A stretch of 62,236 bases of DNA from Mycobacterium shimoidei. Lineage in GTDB: Bacteria > Actinomycetota > Actinomycetes > Mycobacteriales > Mycobacteriaceae. The position numbers and the translations under genes were made by a program. The notes under the pieces were generated by a model. It ran no database searches and was not told where the DNA came from. It worked only from the letters and a program-made list of their open reading frames with translations. Shown here in pieces: positions 25,737 to 34,215 of the stretch (its first letter is position 1; each line of letters opens with the position of its first letter). The stretch covers positions 1-62,236 of the forward strand of contig LQPU01000043.1 in assembly GCA_002101905.1 (NCBI GenBank), given 5' to 3'.

Positions 25737-26875
25737 GCGACGTCCCATTGCTCGTCGATGGCCAGTCGATAGCCGCGTTTGACGACGGTTGCCACGATGT
25801 TCCTGTCGCCCAACGCTGTTCGAAGGCGCAACACGGCGGTATCGACCGCGTGGGTGTCACTGCCGTTGCCCGGCAAAACCCGAAGCAATTCACTGCGAGC
25901 GACCACGGCCCCCGGCCGTTGCGCCAATGCGCGCAACGTCGCCATGCCCGCGGGCGACAGTGGCTTGATGGCGCCGTCGACGAGCACACACGATCCGCGG
26001 ATCTCGATGGCGTGACCCGCTGCGTGCAGCGTGCTGGACCGCAGCGACGGCAGTTCGTCGGCGATGTGACGGGCCAACGCGCCCAGCCGCATGCGTTGCG
26101 GCGAAGATGTCGGAATGCCCAGGCGCACCAGTGGTTGAGCGGTGACCGGGCCCACGCACATGGCACGCACGTCGGTGCGCAACGCGGCCAGCAGCTGGTC
26201 GTAGATGCCCATTTCGCGGGCCCGCTGTAGCGTCGCCGCCACCGCCGGTGCCGAGGTGAAGCTGACCGCATCCACCTGACGCTGTGCGATCTGGGCGACC
26301 AGCGCGTTGAAGTCTACCGGTGGAGCGGGCTGCCAGCGGTACACCCGGACCGGCACCACTTCGGCTCCGGCCGTACGTAATTCGTCAACAAACTCCGGAA
26401 ACGGGTCCCAGTCCGCGCTGGCGCCATGCAGCTGCAGCGCGATCCGGCGACCGTGCACACCGGCCTCCAGCAGGTAGTGCAGCACCTCACGGGAGGATTC
26501 CGATTGCGGGCTCCACTCCTCGTGCAACCCGGCGGCACGCAGTGCCCCGGTGGCTTTCGGCCCGCGGGACACAATACGGGCGCTTGCCAGGGCTTTGAGC
26601 AGCAGGTCGGTCAGCCCCCACCCGTCGGCAGCGGCGATCCAGCCGCGAAACCCGATACCCGTCGTGGCGATCAGAATATTTGGCGGACGGGCGACCAGCG
26701 CCTCGGTGTGGCGGTGCAGTTCGTCGTCGTCGTGCAGTGCGACTTTGGTGATCGCGGGGGCGGCGCAGACGGTGGCGCCTTGTTTGCAGAGCATCGCGCA
26801 CAGCTCGTCGGCGCGATGCACGGACGTCACTGCCACTCGGTAACCGGCAAGCGGTAACGAGTCGGGTTGACCCAT
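25733..26875 (-). CDS. Uroporphyrinogen-III synthase fused to a winged-helix DNA-binding domain (Rv0260c-like)
   Basis: The 380-residue protein has a HemD-type domain over roughly residues 1-265 (VAVTSVHRADELCAML, then ILIATTGIGFRG, VDAVSFTSAPAVAATL and AMCVGPVTAQPLVRLG). An OmpR/PhoB-type winged helix occupies residues about 275-380 (VLVDGAIKPLSPAGMATLRAL then AVDTAVLRLRTALG and VVKRGYRLAI). HemD makes uroporphyrinogen III, the precursor of haem and sirohaem. The winged-helix part implies it also binds DNA, perhaps to regulate nirBD or narK. It overlaps the chelatase gene by four bases. The protein resembles Rv0260c, annotated as a possible transcriptional regulator. Confidence 0.88.
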   Translation of the reverse strand: MGQPDSLPLAGYRVAVTSVHRADELCAMLCKQGATVCAAPAITKVALHDDDELHRHTEALVARPPNILIATTGIGFRGWIAAADGWGLTDLLLKALASARIVSRGPKATGALRAAGLHEEWSPQSESSREVLHYLLEAGVHGRRIALQLHGASADWDPFPEFVDELRTAGAEVVPVRVYRWQPAPPVDFNALVAQIAQRQVDAVSFTSAPAVAATLQRAREMGIYDQLLAALRTDVRAMCVGPVTAQPLVRLGIPTSSPQRMRLGALARHIADELPSLRSSTLHAAGHAIEIRGSCVLVDGAIKPLSPAGMATLRALAQRPGAVVARSELLRVLPGNGSDTHAVDTAVLRLRTALGDRNIVATVVKRGYRLAIDEQWDVA

Positions 26876-26963
26876 AAAACGTGTGTATGCCCGACAGATT
26901 GCCGCAGCGTTACCTGGGAATTTCCGACGAGTTGCTCCGGCGTCACGCGGCCGGGGCGCTGGT

Positions 26964-28364
26964 TTACACGGCGCTGCGGGTCGGCGCCGTGTGCTCGCCG
27001 GGCACCGCGGTGGCCGACGAGGGCGTGCGCACGTACATGGCCCACGTCAGCACCGAAGCTCCCAGGTAGAACACCAAAAACACCCAGAACGCCGCGGTCT
27101 CTTCACCGGTGCTCGCGTAGGACTGCCGCAGCGCCAGATTGATCGCCACACCGCCCAGCGCACCGACCGCCCCGGCGAATCCGATCAGCGCGCCCGACAT
27201 ATCCCGCGCCCAGTGGCGGCGTTCGGATTCACTGGCATCCAAACCACGGCTGCGCGCCTCGAAGATCGACGGGATCATTTTGAACACCGAACCGTTGCCG
27301 ATCCCGGACAAGACGAACAGCGCGACGAAGCCGACGATGTAGCCGAGCATCGCCGCACCGCTGGTAGCCGGACCGCTGTGCTCGTCGTACACGCTCACGC
27401 CGACCAGGAGCCCGGCCGCGAGGATCATTCCGGCGAACGCGGCCAGGGTCACCCGGCCGCCGCCCACCCGGTCGGCCAGCCTGCCGCCGTAGATCCGGGA
27501 CAGCGAACCCAGCAGCGGCCCGAGGAAGGCGATCTGTGCGACGTGCAGCGACGCCTGCGCAGCGGTTTGTCCGCCGCCCAGAAAGTTGATGTAGAGCACG
27601 CGGCCGAACGCGAACGAGAACCCGATGAACGAGCCGAAGGTACCGATGTAGAGCAGCGAGATCACCCAGGTATGCCGCTCGCGCAGGATCGAACCCAGGT
27701 GGCCGACCTCGATGCGGTGGTCCAGGTTGTCCATGAACAACGCCGCCGCGATCCCGACGATCGCCAGCAGCACCAGGTAGACCGCGCACACCAGATACGG
27801 TTGCCGGTTGCCGGCGATGGCGAGCACGAACAGCCCGACCACCTGAACGATCGCCACCCCGAGGTTGCCGCCACCGGCGTTGACCGCCAGCGCCCAACCC
27901 TTGAGCCGTTGTGGGTAAAAGGCATTCACGTTGGCCAACGATGCCGAATAGTTGCCGCCACCCAACCCGGTAGCCGCCGCGCACAGCACGTACGGCCACA
28001 GTGGCAGGCCGGGGTGAGCGAGCAGCAGCATGGTCGCGACCGTCGGGATCAGCAATATCAGCGCCGAAAACGTCGTCCAGTTGCGCCCGCCGAATTTCGC
28101 TATGCCCATTGCGTAAGGGATCCGCACGCATCCCCCGACGAACATGGCGACGGCCGCCAGCAGGAATTTGTCGGCAGCGGTGAATCCGTAAACCTCTTGC
28201 GGCATGAACAGCACCATCACCGACCACAGCGACCAGATCGAGAATGCGACATGGTCCGACATGACTGTACAGATCAGGTTACGACCGGCGACGATTTTGT
28301 TGCCGGCCTCCCAGGCAACGGCGTCCTCGGGATTCCAATCAAAGATCTTGTGCGAGCGGGTCAT
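26964..28364 (-). CDS. narK3: Nitrate/nitrite transporter NarK, downstream tandem copy
   Basis: The 466-residue major facilitator protein of the nitrate/nitrite porter family has about 12 hydrophobic helices. The two glycine-rich signatures are visible: GLGGGNYSASLANVNAFYP near residue 135 and GALIGFAGAVGALGGVAIN near 395. It starts MTRSHKIFDWNPED and uses an ATG at 28364 preceded by GAAAGG. It resembles Rv0261c (NarK3). The neighbouring gene at 28717 encodes a protein of identical length that aligns along its whole length by eye, so this is a tandem duplication. Either copy may carry the NarK3 role; import of nitrate or export of nitrite cannot be told apart. Confidence 0.88.
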   Translation of the reverse strand: MTRSHKIFDWNPEDAVAWEAGNKIVAGRNLICTVMSDHVAFSIWSLWSVMVLFMPQEVYGFTAADKFLLAAVAMFVGGCVRIPYAMGIAKFGGRNWTTFSALILLIPTVATMLLLAHPGLPLWPYVLCAAATGLGGGNYSASLANVNAFYPQRLKGWALAVNAGGGNLGVAIVQVVGLFVLAIAGNRQPYLVCAVYLVLLAIVGIAAALFMDNLDHRIEVGHLGSILRERHTWVISLLYIGTFGSFIGFSFAFGRVLYINFLGGGQTAAQASLHVAQIAFLGPLLGSLSRIYGGRLADRVGGGRVTLAAFAGMILAAGLLVGVSVYDEHSGPATSGAAMLGYIVGFVALFVLSGIGNGSVFKMIPSIFEARSRGLDASESERRHWARDMSGALIGFAGAVGALGGVAINLALRQSYASTGEETAAFWVFLVFYLGASVLTWAMYVRTPSSATAVPGEHTAPTRSAV

Positions 28365-28716
28365 GCAGCACTACCTTTCGAATCCCAATGCACCCCAACA
28401 GCATTACGCTCACAGGGGTGCCGGAACGACCAAATCTGGTTCGTGTCCGGCACCCCCGTGCGCCGGAGCTCGCCGCCACGACAACTCCGGCTCTCGGCAA
28501 GCTCGATTGTTACGCCCGGTCTGCGGGCATACCGCGTTGTATCGGAGTCGTATTGGGCAATTCCACACCAGTAACCAAAACCGGGTCAAGCCAGATTCGA
28601 TGCCAACCGCTGAAAGTTGTATTCCAGTTAGCTGTATGAATGCTGGTAGCGTTCGCGCGGCGTTGTGTCGCGGTATACTGCTCCGTCCCAACATCTTTCA
28701 GGTGATGCGACGGCGG
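28365..28716 (-). promoter_or_regulatory. Intergenic region between the two narK copies
   Basis: The 352 bases contain no convincing gene. A weak vegetative promoter may serve the downstream narK copy: TTGACC at 28589-28584 and TGGAAT at 28565-28560 on the minus strand, 18 bases apart. The size of the gap suggests the second copy has its own promoter rather than being only read through from the first. Confidence 0.3.
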
Positions 28717-30117
28717 TCACACTTTCGTGAGGCCGGTTTCCGGCAAGGCGATGTGAGCGGGCGGCAAACTCGGTCGGCGAATGTACATCGCCCAGGTTGT
28801 CACGGATGCGGCAAGGTAGAACGAGATGAAGGTCCACAATGCCGCCGTCGCTGACCCACTGCCCAGATATGACTGCCGCAGCGCGAGATTGATCCCGACG
28901 CCCCCGAGCGCGCCGACCGCGCCGGCGAAGCCGATCAGCGCGCCCGACATGGCGCGTGACCACTGCTGACGCTGCGCTTCGCTGGCGTTCAGTGATCGGC
29001 TGTGCGCGTCGAAGATTGACGGAATCATCTTGTAAACAGAGCCGTTTCCAATCCCGGACAACACGAACAGTGCGATGAAACCGATGACGTACCCCGTCAT
29101 CGTGGCGCGGTCCGAGAACTCGCTGCCGTGGTCGTCGTGGGTGCTGACCACGACCAGTAGGCCGGCGGCCATGATCATGCCCGCGAACACCACGAAAGTG
29201 GTGCGGCTACCACCAACGCGGTCAGCCAGTTTGCCGCCGTATACCCGTGCCAGTGATCCCAACAGGGGCCCGATGAACGCGATTTGGGCGGCATGCAGCG
29301 ATGCCTGCGCCGCGCTTTGCCCGCCGGCGGTGAAATTGATCTGCAGCAGTTGGCCGAACGCGAACGAGAACCCGATGAACGAGCCGAAGGTGCCGATGTA
29401 GAGCAGCGAGATCACCCAGGTGTCACGCACAAACAGGATCGACCGCATGGCAGTGACGTCGATGCGGTGGTGGTCGAGGTTGTCCATGTACCACGCGGCA
29501 CCGACCCCGGCAACGGCCAAGAACACCACATAGAACGCGCAGACCCAGTACGGCTGCGTGTTGCCCGCGGTGGCGATGACGAGCAGACCGATCACCTGGA
29601 TCAGCGGCACCCCGAGGTTGCCGCCGCCGGCATTGACGGCCAACGCCCACCCCTTGAGCCGCTGCGGGTAGAACGCGTTGACGTTGGTCATCGATGCTGC
29701 GAAATTGCCGCCGCCGAGTCCGGTCAAGGCCGCGCACACCAGGTACGGCCACAGCGGAAGGCCGGGGCGGGCCAACAGCGCGATCGTGCCGAAGGTCGGG
29801 ATCAGCAGCACCAAAGCCGAGAACACGGTCCAGTTGCGGCCACCGAACGTCGCGGTGGCCAGCGTGTACGGGATGCGCAAACAGGCACCGACCAGTGTCG
29901 CGGTGGCGGCCAGTAGGAACTTGTCGCCGGCCGAAAACCCGTATACCGCCTCGGGCATGAACAACACCAGCACCGACCAGATGGACCAGACCGAGAAGCC
30001 CGCGTGTTCGGCTACCGTCGACCAGATCAGGTTGCGTCGGGCGATGTTCTTGTTTCCGGCCTCCCATGCAACCCGGTCTTCAGGGTCCCAGTCGGCGATC
30101 AAATGCGAGCGTGGCAT
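28717..30117 (-). CDS. Nitrate/nitrite transporter NarK, upstream tandem copy
   Basis: This 466-residue nitrate/nitrite porter starts MPRSHLIADWDPED. It has the same 12-helix pattern and signatures as the copy at 26964 (GLGGGNFAASMTNVNAFYP near 135, GALIGFAGAVGALGGVGIN near 395). Differences are scattered over the whole protein, more so in the loops and the C-terminal tail, which fits an old duplication rather than a recent copy. Its ATG is at 30117. M. tuberculosis has one narK3 gene here. The pair lies beside nirBD and the sirohaem genes, so one copy may import nitrate or nitrite for assimilation and the other export nitrite. Confidence 0.87.
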   Translation of the reverse strand: MPRSHLIADWDPEDRVAWEAGNKNIARRNLIWSTVAEHAGFSVWSIWSVLVLFMPEAVYGFSAGDKFLLAATATLVGACLRIPYTLATATFGGRNWTVFSALVLLIPTFGTIALLARPGLPLWPYLVCAALTGLGGGNFAASMTNVNAFYPQRLKGWALAVNAGGGNLGVPLIQVIGLLVIATAGNTQPYWVCAFYVVFLAVAGVGAAWYMDNLDHHRIDVTAMRSILFVRDTWVISLLYIGTFGSFIGFSFAFGQLLQINFTAGGQSAAQASLHAAQIAFIGPLLGSLARVYGGKLADRVGGSRTTFVVFAGMIMAAGLLVVVSTHDDHGSEFSDRATMTGYVIGFIALFVLSGIGNGSVYKMIPSIFDAHSRSLNASEAQRQQWSRAMSGALIGFAGAVGALGGVGINLALRQSYLGSGSATAALWTFISFYLAASVTTWAMYIRRPSLPPAHIALPETGLTKV

Positions 30118-30284
30118 GCGGCCACCGTAGGAACGCCGTGTTACGCGAAAAGTGTGTGTCGTGACCCGGGGGTGAACTTCCGCTCACGGCTGCGCAGGGG
30201 CCGCGTGAGACTGAAAGTGTAGGCTCCATCAAACTACTGGTCTGCCAACCGATTCGATTTCCGCTGCATCTAGGAATTCTCGAT

Positions 30285-30611
30285 ATGGATATTCGTCACA
30301 CCCTGACCGCAATCGTTCCCTGCACGGACCTCGATGCGAGCGAGGAGTTTTATGGCCGATTGGGCTTCTCCCGTAGTCAATCGGAGTATCCGGCAGACGA
30401 CCACTACCGGATGCTCGACGATGGTCGCGGGGCGGCGGTTCACCTCACCCGCGCTGTCGATGAGCTGACTGCCCGGGTCGCCGACGCGATCATCGCGAAC
30501 AGCGGCCCGGAAGTAAAGCCTTGGGGGATGTACGAATTCGCATTATCCGACCCCGACGGGACCCTTGTCCGTGTGGGCTGGCAGGCGCGGTTGCGGTCCC
30601 AAAGTCCTTAG
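30285..30611 (+). CDS. VOC (glyoxalase/bleomycin-resistance) family protein
   Basis: This 108-residue single-domain protein has the betaalphabetabetabeta pattern of the VOC family: VPCTDLDASEEFYGRLGFSR near residue 12 and WGMYEFALSDPDGTLVRVGW near 80, whose DPDG turn is typical. Small VOC proteins of this size often bind bleomycin-like drugs or glyoxals, but the metal-binding residues are not complete enough to name a reaction. The ATG at 30285 has no strong ribosome site. It is divergent from the upstream narK gene and is followed by a 340-base gap. Confidence 0.75.
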   Translation: MDIRHTLTAIVPCTDLDASEEFYGRLGFSRSQSEYPADDHYRMLDDGRGAAVHLTRAVDELTARVADAIIANSGPEVKPWGMYEFALSDPDGTLVRVGWQARLRSQSP

Positions 30612-30951
30612 CCGTCGCCTGAGTTGGATATCGACGCCGCCGTAGCGCAATTGCGCATCATCTAGACACCGAGCGCAGGGTCGGCACAAGTCGGACCAGT
30701 TCGGCCTGACATGTGTGCGGGTCTTGTCTCAGACGTGCTGCAGGTGACCAGGGCGTTGTCGGGCAGTACCGCTCCGCAAATGGAGTAGCCGACTACGCTA
30801 CGAGGTTTTCGGACCGCGTCCAAGACTGCCCTCAGCGATTGGGAGCGACGATAGGGACCCGCCATGGACAGTCATCACCGCACTCATATCCCCGTGCAGG
30901 TGCGGCCCGGCACGGGGCGAGTCACCCGCTCGGTGACGATTAGGTTGTGAA
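30612..30951. other. Gap between the VOC gene and the alpha/beta hydrolase
   Basis: The 340 bases show no supported gene. A 67-residue minus-strand frame (30865-30662) contains a CGAVLPDNALVTCS-like stretch that could be a decayed secreted-protein gene, but it has no ribosome site. A palindrome GCGCAATTGCGC lies near 30646. Promoter elements for the hydrolase could lie here, but none stands out. Confidence 0.4.
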
Positions 30952-31764
30952 ATGTCAACGGACGCTTTTACGTCGACTGAGCTCGAGGTAATCGACAAGG
31001 GTATCTGTACGCCCGCGCATCCGGCCCCGCTGCTGTTCGTGCACGGCGCCTGGCACGGGGCATGGTGCTGGGATGAATACTTCCTGGACTTCTTCGCGGA
31101 CAAGGGTTATCGTGCGCTGGCCGTCAGCCTACGTGGCCACGGCCAGAGCCCGACCACCAAGTCCCTGCGTAGCTGTTCTTGCAAAGACTATGTCGACGAT
31201 GTCCGCTCGGTGGCGGGCCGCCTGGTCACGCCTCCGGTGCTGATCGGTCACTCGATGGGCGGCTACGTGGTACAGAAATATCTGGAGTCGTGCACGGCGC
31301 CGGCAGGTGTTTTGCTCGCCTCGGTGTCCTGTCGAGCTATACACGGTTTCACGCTGCGACAGACGCAGCGGCACTCGTGGCTCATGTCCAAAGCCATGAT
31401 CACCGGCAAATCGTCAGACATGGTCAACACCCCCACGCGGGCGCGCCAACGCTTCTTCTCCCCGGAAACCCCCGAAACCGACATCGCGCGGTACGTCGGC
31501 CTGCTGCAGGAAGAAAGCCAACTGGTGGCGTGGGATGCGTTGCTGTTCAACGTCCCCAGACCCAGACGGGTGACCACACCCTTGCTCGTGCTGGGTGCCG
31601 AAGACGACGGCTGTTTTACCGTCAAGGCGGCGCGTGCATTGGCGCGTTCCTACCGCACCGACGCGGAGATCTTTCCCGGCATGGGCCACAACATGATGCT
31701 CGAGCCGGGCTGGGCCGCGGTCGCCGAACGGATCCACAGCTGGCTTGGCGCGCAGCGCCTGTGA
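30952..31764 (+). CDS. Alpha/beta hydrolase
   Basis: The 270-residue protein has the alpha/beta hydrolase fold: oxyanion region LLFVHGAWHGAWCWDEY near residue 27, LRGHGQSP near 58, the nucleophile elbow GHSMGGYV with Ser near 100, and LVLGAEDDGCFT near 215 supplying the acid. The C-terminal GMGHNMMLE supplies the histidine near 244. The opening motif resembles methylesterases and hydroxynitrile-lyase-like hydrolases. The substrate is unknown. The ATG at 30952 lies after TTGTGAA without a clear ribosome site. The gene ends just before the remnant of a PGRS-type gene on the opposite strand. I do not recall it at this locus in M. tuberculosis. Confidence 0.85.
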   Translation: MSTDAFTSTELEVIDKGICTPAHPAPLLFVHGAWHGAWCWDEYFLDFFADKGYRALAVSLRGHGQSPTTKSLRSCSCKDYVDDVRSVAGRLVTPPVLIGHSMGGYVVQKYLESCTAPAGVLLASVSCRAIHGFTLRQTQRHSWLMSKAMITGKSSDMVNTPTRARQRFFSPETPETDIARYVGLLQEESQLVAWDALLFNVPRPRRVTTPLLVLGAEDDGCFTVKAARALARSYRTDAEIFPGMGHNMMLEPGWAAVAERIHSWLGAQRL

Positions 31765-31911
31765 TAAGTGTCTGAACGGAGCGGTGGCCAGTGGGGTCAT
31801 CGCGGCCGCCAGAAACGGCCCGGCACTCGCGCCGAGACCGATCAACCGGCGACGGCGGGCCTTGGCGTTCCGCGACCGACGATCCCACTTGGTGCTGGGC
31901 TGGTGAGCCAT
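31765..31911 (-). pseudogene. Truncated N-terminus of a PGRS-type signal-peptide protein
   Basis: From the ATG at 31911, which has GGAAGAG about nine bases upstream, a basic head (MAHQPSTKWDRRSRNAKA) is followed by an Ala/Gly-rich hydrophobic stretch ending MTPLATAP. This is the same layout as the first 45 residues of the PGRS gene at 1-1152. After about 45 residues the frame runs into DNA antisense to the alpha/beta hydrolase, with no unique region and no repeats. The simplest reading is that the body of a PGRS-family gene was deleted, leaving its start. It lies 78 bases past the aac(2') stop on the same strand. Confidence 0.55.
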
Positions 31912-31989
31912 TGTCTTTACTCTTCCCGTGCTTCACCGCTGAACGTTGCTGGACGCCGGCGAAATCATGGGCAGGCTATACGGGTAGAC

Positions 31990-32535
31990 CTACCAGACGT
32001 CGCCGTCGCGCCAGTCACAGGTCAGCTCGGCGGTGGTGTCCAGCTCGACTCCGACCGGCAACACGAACACCGACCCGTCCTCCTCGGGGGTCCGCACCGT
32101 TCCGGTGGGCGTCAGCACCGATGTCGGCCCGCGCCACGGCAGCCAGCCGCGCACGGCGTAGAGCCGCCGTCCGCGGTCGGTGGAACTCAGTGCGCCAAGC
32201 GGATAAGCACCGCGAATGACTTGTTCGCACGCGTCGAGTATCGCGATGGCCAGCCCCTGACCGCGCCATTCCTCGGCCACTGCGACCGCTTCGATGTAGC
32301 CGCACCGCAGTGGGGTCCCGCGGTAGATCAGTCGCCGTTGCACCACCGCGCCGTGCGCGATGATCGAGCCGTGCTGCCAGATCAGAGCATGCATTCCGCC
32401 CAGCGCGTGGTCCCAATCGGTGTCGGAGAATTCACCGGCGAAGGCGTCGATGACCATCCGGCGGGCACTCTGCCAGGTCTCGTTGTCGAGATCGGCAGTG
32501 TGAACCAGGCGGGCGGTGTGTACCTGGGTGCGCAC
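31990..32535 (-). CDS. aac: Aminoglycoside 2'-N-acetyltransferase AAC(2')-I
   Basis: The 181-residue GNAT protein matches mycobacterial AAC(2')-Ic (Rv0262c) from end to end: IEAVAVAEEWRGQGLAIAIL near residue 80 carries the acetyl-CoA-binding R-x-x-G-x-A motif, and the C-terminus is ELTCDWRDGDVW. It acetylates the 2'-amino group of gentamicin, tobramycin or kasugamycin-type aminoglycosides in vitro. In mycobacteria it is intrinsic and its natural role is debated. The GTG start at 32535 gives the family length. It is followed on the same strand by the PGRS remnant rather than narK3 as in M. tuberculosis, because the VOC, hydrolase and remnant were added between. Confidence 0.93.
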   Translation of the reverse strand: MRTQVHTARLVHTADLDNETWQSARRMVIDAFAGEFSDTDWDHALGGMHALIWQHGSIIAHGAVVQRRLIYRGTPLRCGYIEAVAVAEEWRGQGLAIAILDACEQVIRGAYPLGALSSTDRGRRLYAVRGWLPWRGPTSVLTPTGTVRTPEEDGSVFVLPVGVELDTTAELTCDWRDGDVW

Positions 32536-32553
32536 ACTGCTGGTTTACCAGCT

Positions 32554-33462
32554 TTACCGCCCCGCTGTCACCGCGCTCGACGCCGACGCCAGCGGCGACC
32601 GGGGTCGTGACCAATGCAGCCGCACGTATTGGCCGGGCCGGATCTGGGCCACCTTGTCGATGTTGTGGTAAGCGACGACTCCGGCCACCGGATAGCTGCC
32701 GGTTATCGGATGGTCCGGTCCCAGGATCACCGGTAAACCGTTGGGCGGCACCTGGATCGCGCCGCGGGTGGCGCCCTCGCTGGGCAGTTGACGATCCGGC
32801 CACCGATACTGCAGTGGGCGTCCCTCCAACCGCATCCCCACCCGGTCACTGCGGTCGGAAGCCATCCAAATCGTGTGTACCAGCGCGTCCGGATCGACCA
32901 GCCAGTCATCGCGCGGCCCCGGCACCACCAGCAGTTCCACCAGGTGCTCTTCGATCGGCTCCACCGGGGCCTGGTCGAGCTCAGGGTAGTCGTCGGTGTG
33001 CTCGCCGATCGGCAGCACGTCACCGGGCTGCAACGGCAGTGGGCCGATCGCCGACATAACGTCGTAGCTGCGCGAGCCCAACACGGGCGTGACATCGATG
33101 CCGCCGCGTACCCCCAGATAGCTGCGCAGCCCCGCATAGGGGGAACCCATCGAGATGACGTCCCCATCACGGACATGGTGAATGCTGTTGATGCCGAACG
33201 GGATTCCGTTGACCGACGGGTCGGTGTCGGCACCGGTAACCGCGATGTCGACGTCGCCGCCGCGGATTCGGGCAGCAAAACCGCCGAAGGTCACCTCGAT
33301 GGTGGCCCGGTCGTCGGGGTTGGCAACCAGCCGGTTGGCCAGGGTGTGCGAACGGTGGTCGGCCGCCCCGGAGCGGGTGACACCGAGATCGGCCAGCCCG
33401 ACCCGGCCGAGATCCTGAACAAGCGCCAACGGTCCGGGGCGCAGGATTTCCAGCGTGGTCAC
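32554..33462 (-). CDS. 5-oxoprolinase subunit C family protein (KipA/PxpC, Rv0263c-like)
   Basis: The 302-residue protein belongs to the biotin-dependent carboxyltransferase/KipA family: ILRPGPLALVQDLGRVGLADLGV at the start, GAADHRSHTLANRLV near 32, GGIDVTPVLGSRSYD near 123 and GPDHPITGSYPVAGVVAYH near 262. PxpC acts with PxpA and PxpB to split 5-oxoproline with ATP; KipA relieves KipI inhibition in Bacillus. The GTG start is ten bases after the stop of the partner PxpB-like gene, an operon. A large OplA-type 5-oxoprolinase lies further upstream on the same strand, so two unrelated oxoprolinase types are close together. Confidence 0.88.
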   Translation of the reverse strand: MTTLEILRPGPLALVQDLGRVGLADLGVTRSGAADHRSHTLANRLVANPDDRATIEVTFGGFAARIRGGDVDIAVTGADTDPSVNGIPFGINSIHHVRDGDVISMGSPYAGLRSYLGVRGGIDVTPVLGSRSYDVMSAIGPLPLQPGDVLPIGEHTDDYPELDQAPVEPIEEHLVELLVVPGPRDDWLVDPDALVHTIWMASDRSDRVGMRLEGRPLQYRWPDRQLPSEGATRGAIQVPPNGLPVILGPDHPITGSYPVAGVVAYHNIDKVAQIRPGQYVRLHWSRPRSPLASASSAVTAGR

Positions 33463-33472
33463 AATCGGGCTC

Positions 33473-34117
33473 CTAAGCGGCTCGGAACTGGACCCACATG
33501 CCCGGCGTCAACAGCGCCGGAGTGGGCCGGTCGATGTCCCACACGACGGCGTCGGTGTGGCCGATCAGCTGCCAACCACCGCGGGACCGTCGCGGGTATA
33601 TCCCGCAGAATTCACCCGCCAGGCCCACCGCGCCGGCAGGCACCGATGACCGCGGCTCGCAGCGCCGCGGCACGATCAAACGCGGGTCGCCGCCGACCAG
33701 GTATGCGAACCCGGGCGTTGATCCGCCGAAAGCGACTCGCCACCGGGTAGCGGTATGCGCGTGGATGACCTGCGCGGTGCTCAGCCCGGTACGGTCGGCC
33801 ACCTCGGCGAGATCGGCGCCGTCATAGACGACGTCGATCACCGTGCACTCCTCCGGAGGAGCGGTCGGCTCTACGTCGGGGTTCACCCGCAACTTGCGCA
33901 ACCGGTTACGGACGACGCCCTGGTAGCGCGGACCGTCGAGTTTTATCAGCACGGTCCGTGAGGCCGGGACAATGTCGAGCACACCGGGCAGCGCCGCCTC
34001 ACGCAGCGCTGCCGCCCACGCCAATACGTCTGCGGTGTTGTCGAATTGCAGCAGCAGGGCCTGATCGCCGTAGTCCAGAACCATATCGGCGAGGCTCAGA
34101 TCCATTGCCACACTCAT
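33473..34117 (-). CDS. 5-oxoprolinase subunit B family protein (KipI/PxpB, Rv0264c-like)
   Basis: The protein of about 214 residues has the KipI/allophanate-hydrolase subunit 1 features: MVLDYGDQALLLQF near the start, VPASRTVLIKLDG near 45, ADLAEVADRTGLSTAQVIHAHT near 98, and FGGSTPGFAYLVGGDPRL near 125. The ATG at 34117 is chosen by comparison with the family; ATG 34138 and 34105 are also in frame. It precedes the PxpC-like gene by ten bases. No PxpA partner is visible in the window. Confidence 0.85.
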   Translation of the reverse strand: MSVAMDLSLADMVLDYGDQALLLQFDNTADVLAWAAALREAALPGVLDIVPASRTVLIKLDGPRYQGVVRNRLRKLRVNPDVEPTAPPEECTVIDVVYDGADLAEVADRTGLSTAQVIHAHTATRWRVAFGGSTPGFAYLVGGDPRLIVPRRCEPRSSVPAGAVGLAGEFCGIYPRRSRGGWQLIGHTDAVVWDIDRPTPALLTPGMWVQFRAA

Positions 34118-34215
34118 TACTCGACAGTAACCCCGCATGACCGGCGCGGAAACAACTTTTCGAGCACTGCCAGAGGTGCCTTAGCAAACGCTCAGACGGT
34201 CGGCTCCGGCGGGTT

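Noticed and set aside
26883..28574. 563-codon plus-strand frame opposite narK, and the 62-codon frame at 26881
   Set aside because: Antisense to a well-recognised transporter; the composition is dominated by Arg, Gln and Asp with no family pattern.
30662..30865. 67-codon minus-strand frame between the VOC gene and the hydrolase
   Set aside because: No ribosome site and no family match; at most a decayed fragment.
33327..33910. CCGGTTGG- and AACCGGTT-type words at about 33330 and 33900
   Set aside because: They resemble the 15018 palindrome but lie inside the pxpC- and pxpB-like coding regions without palindromic extension, so they are probably chance.
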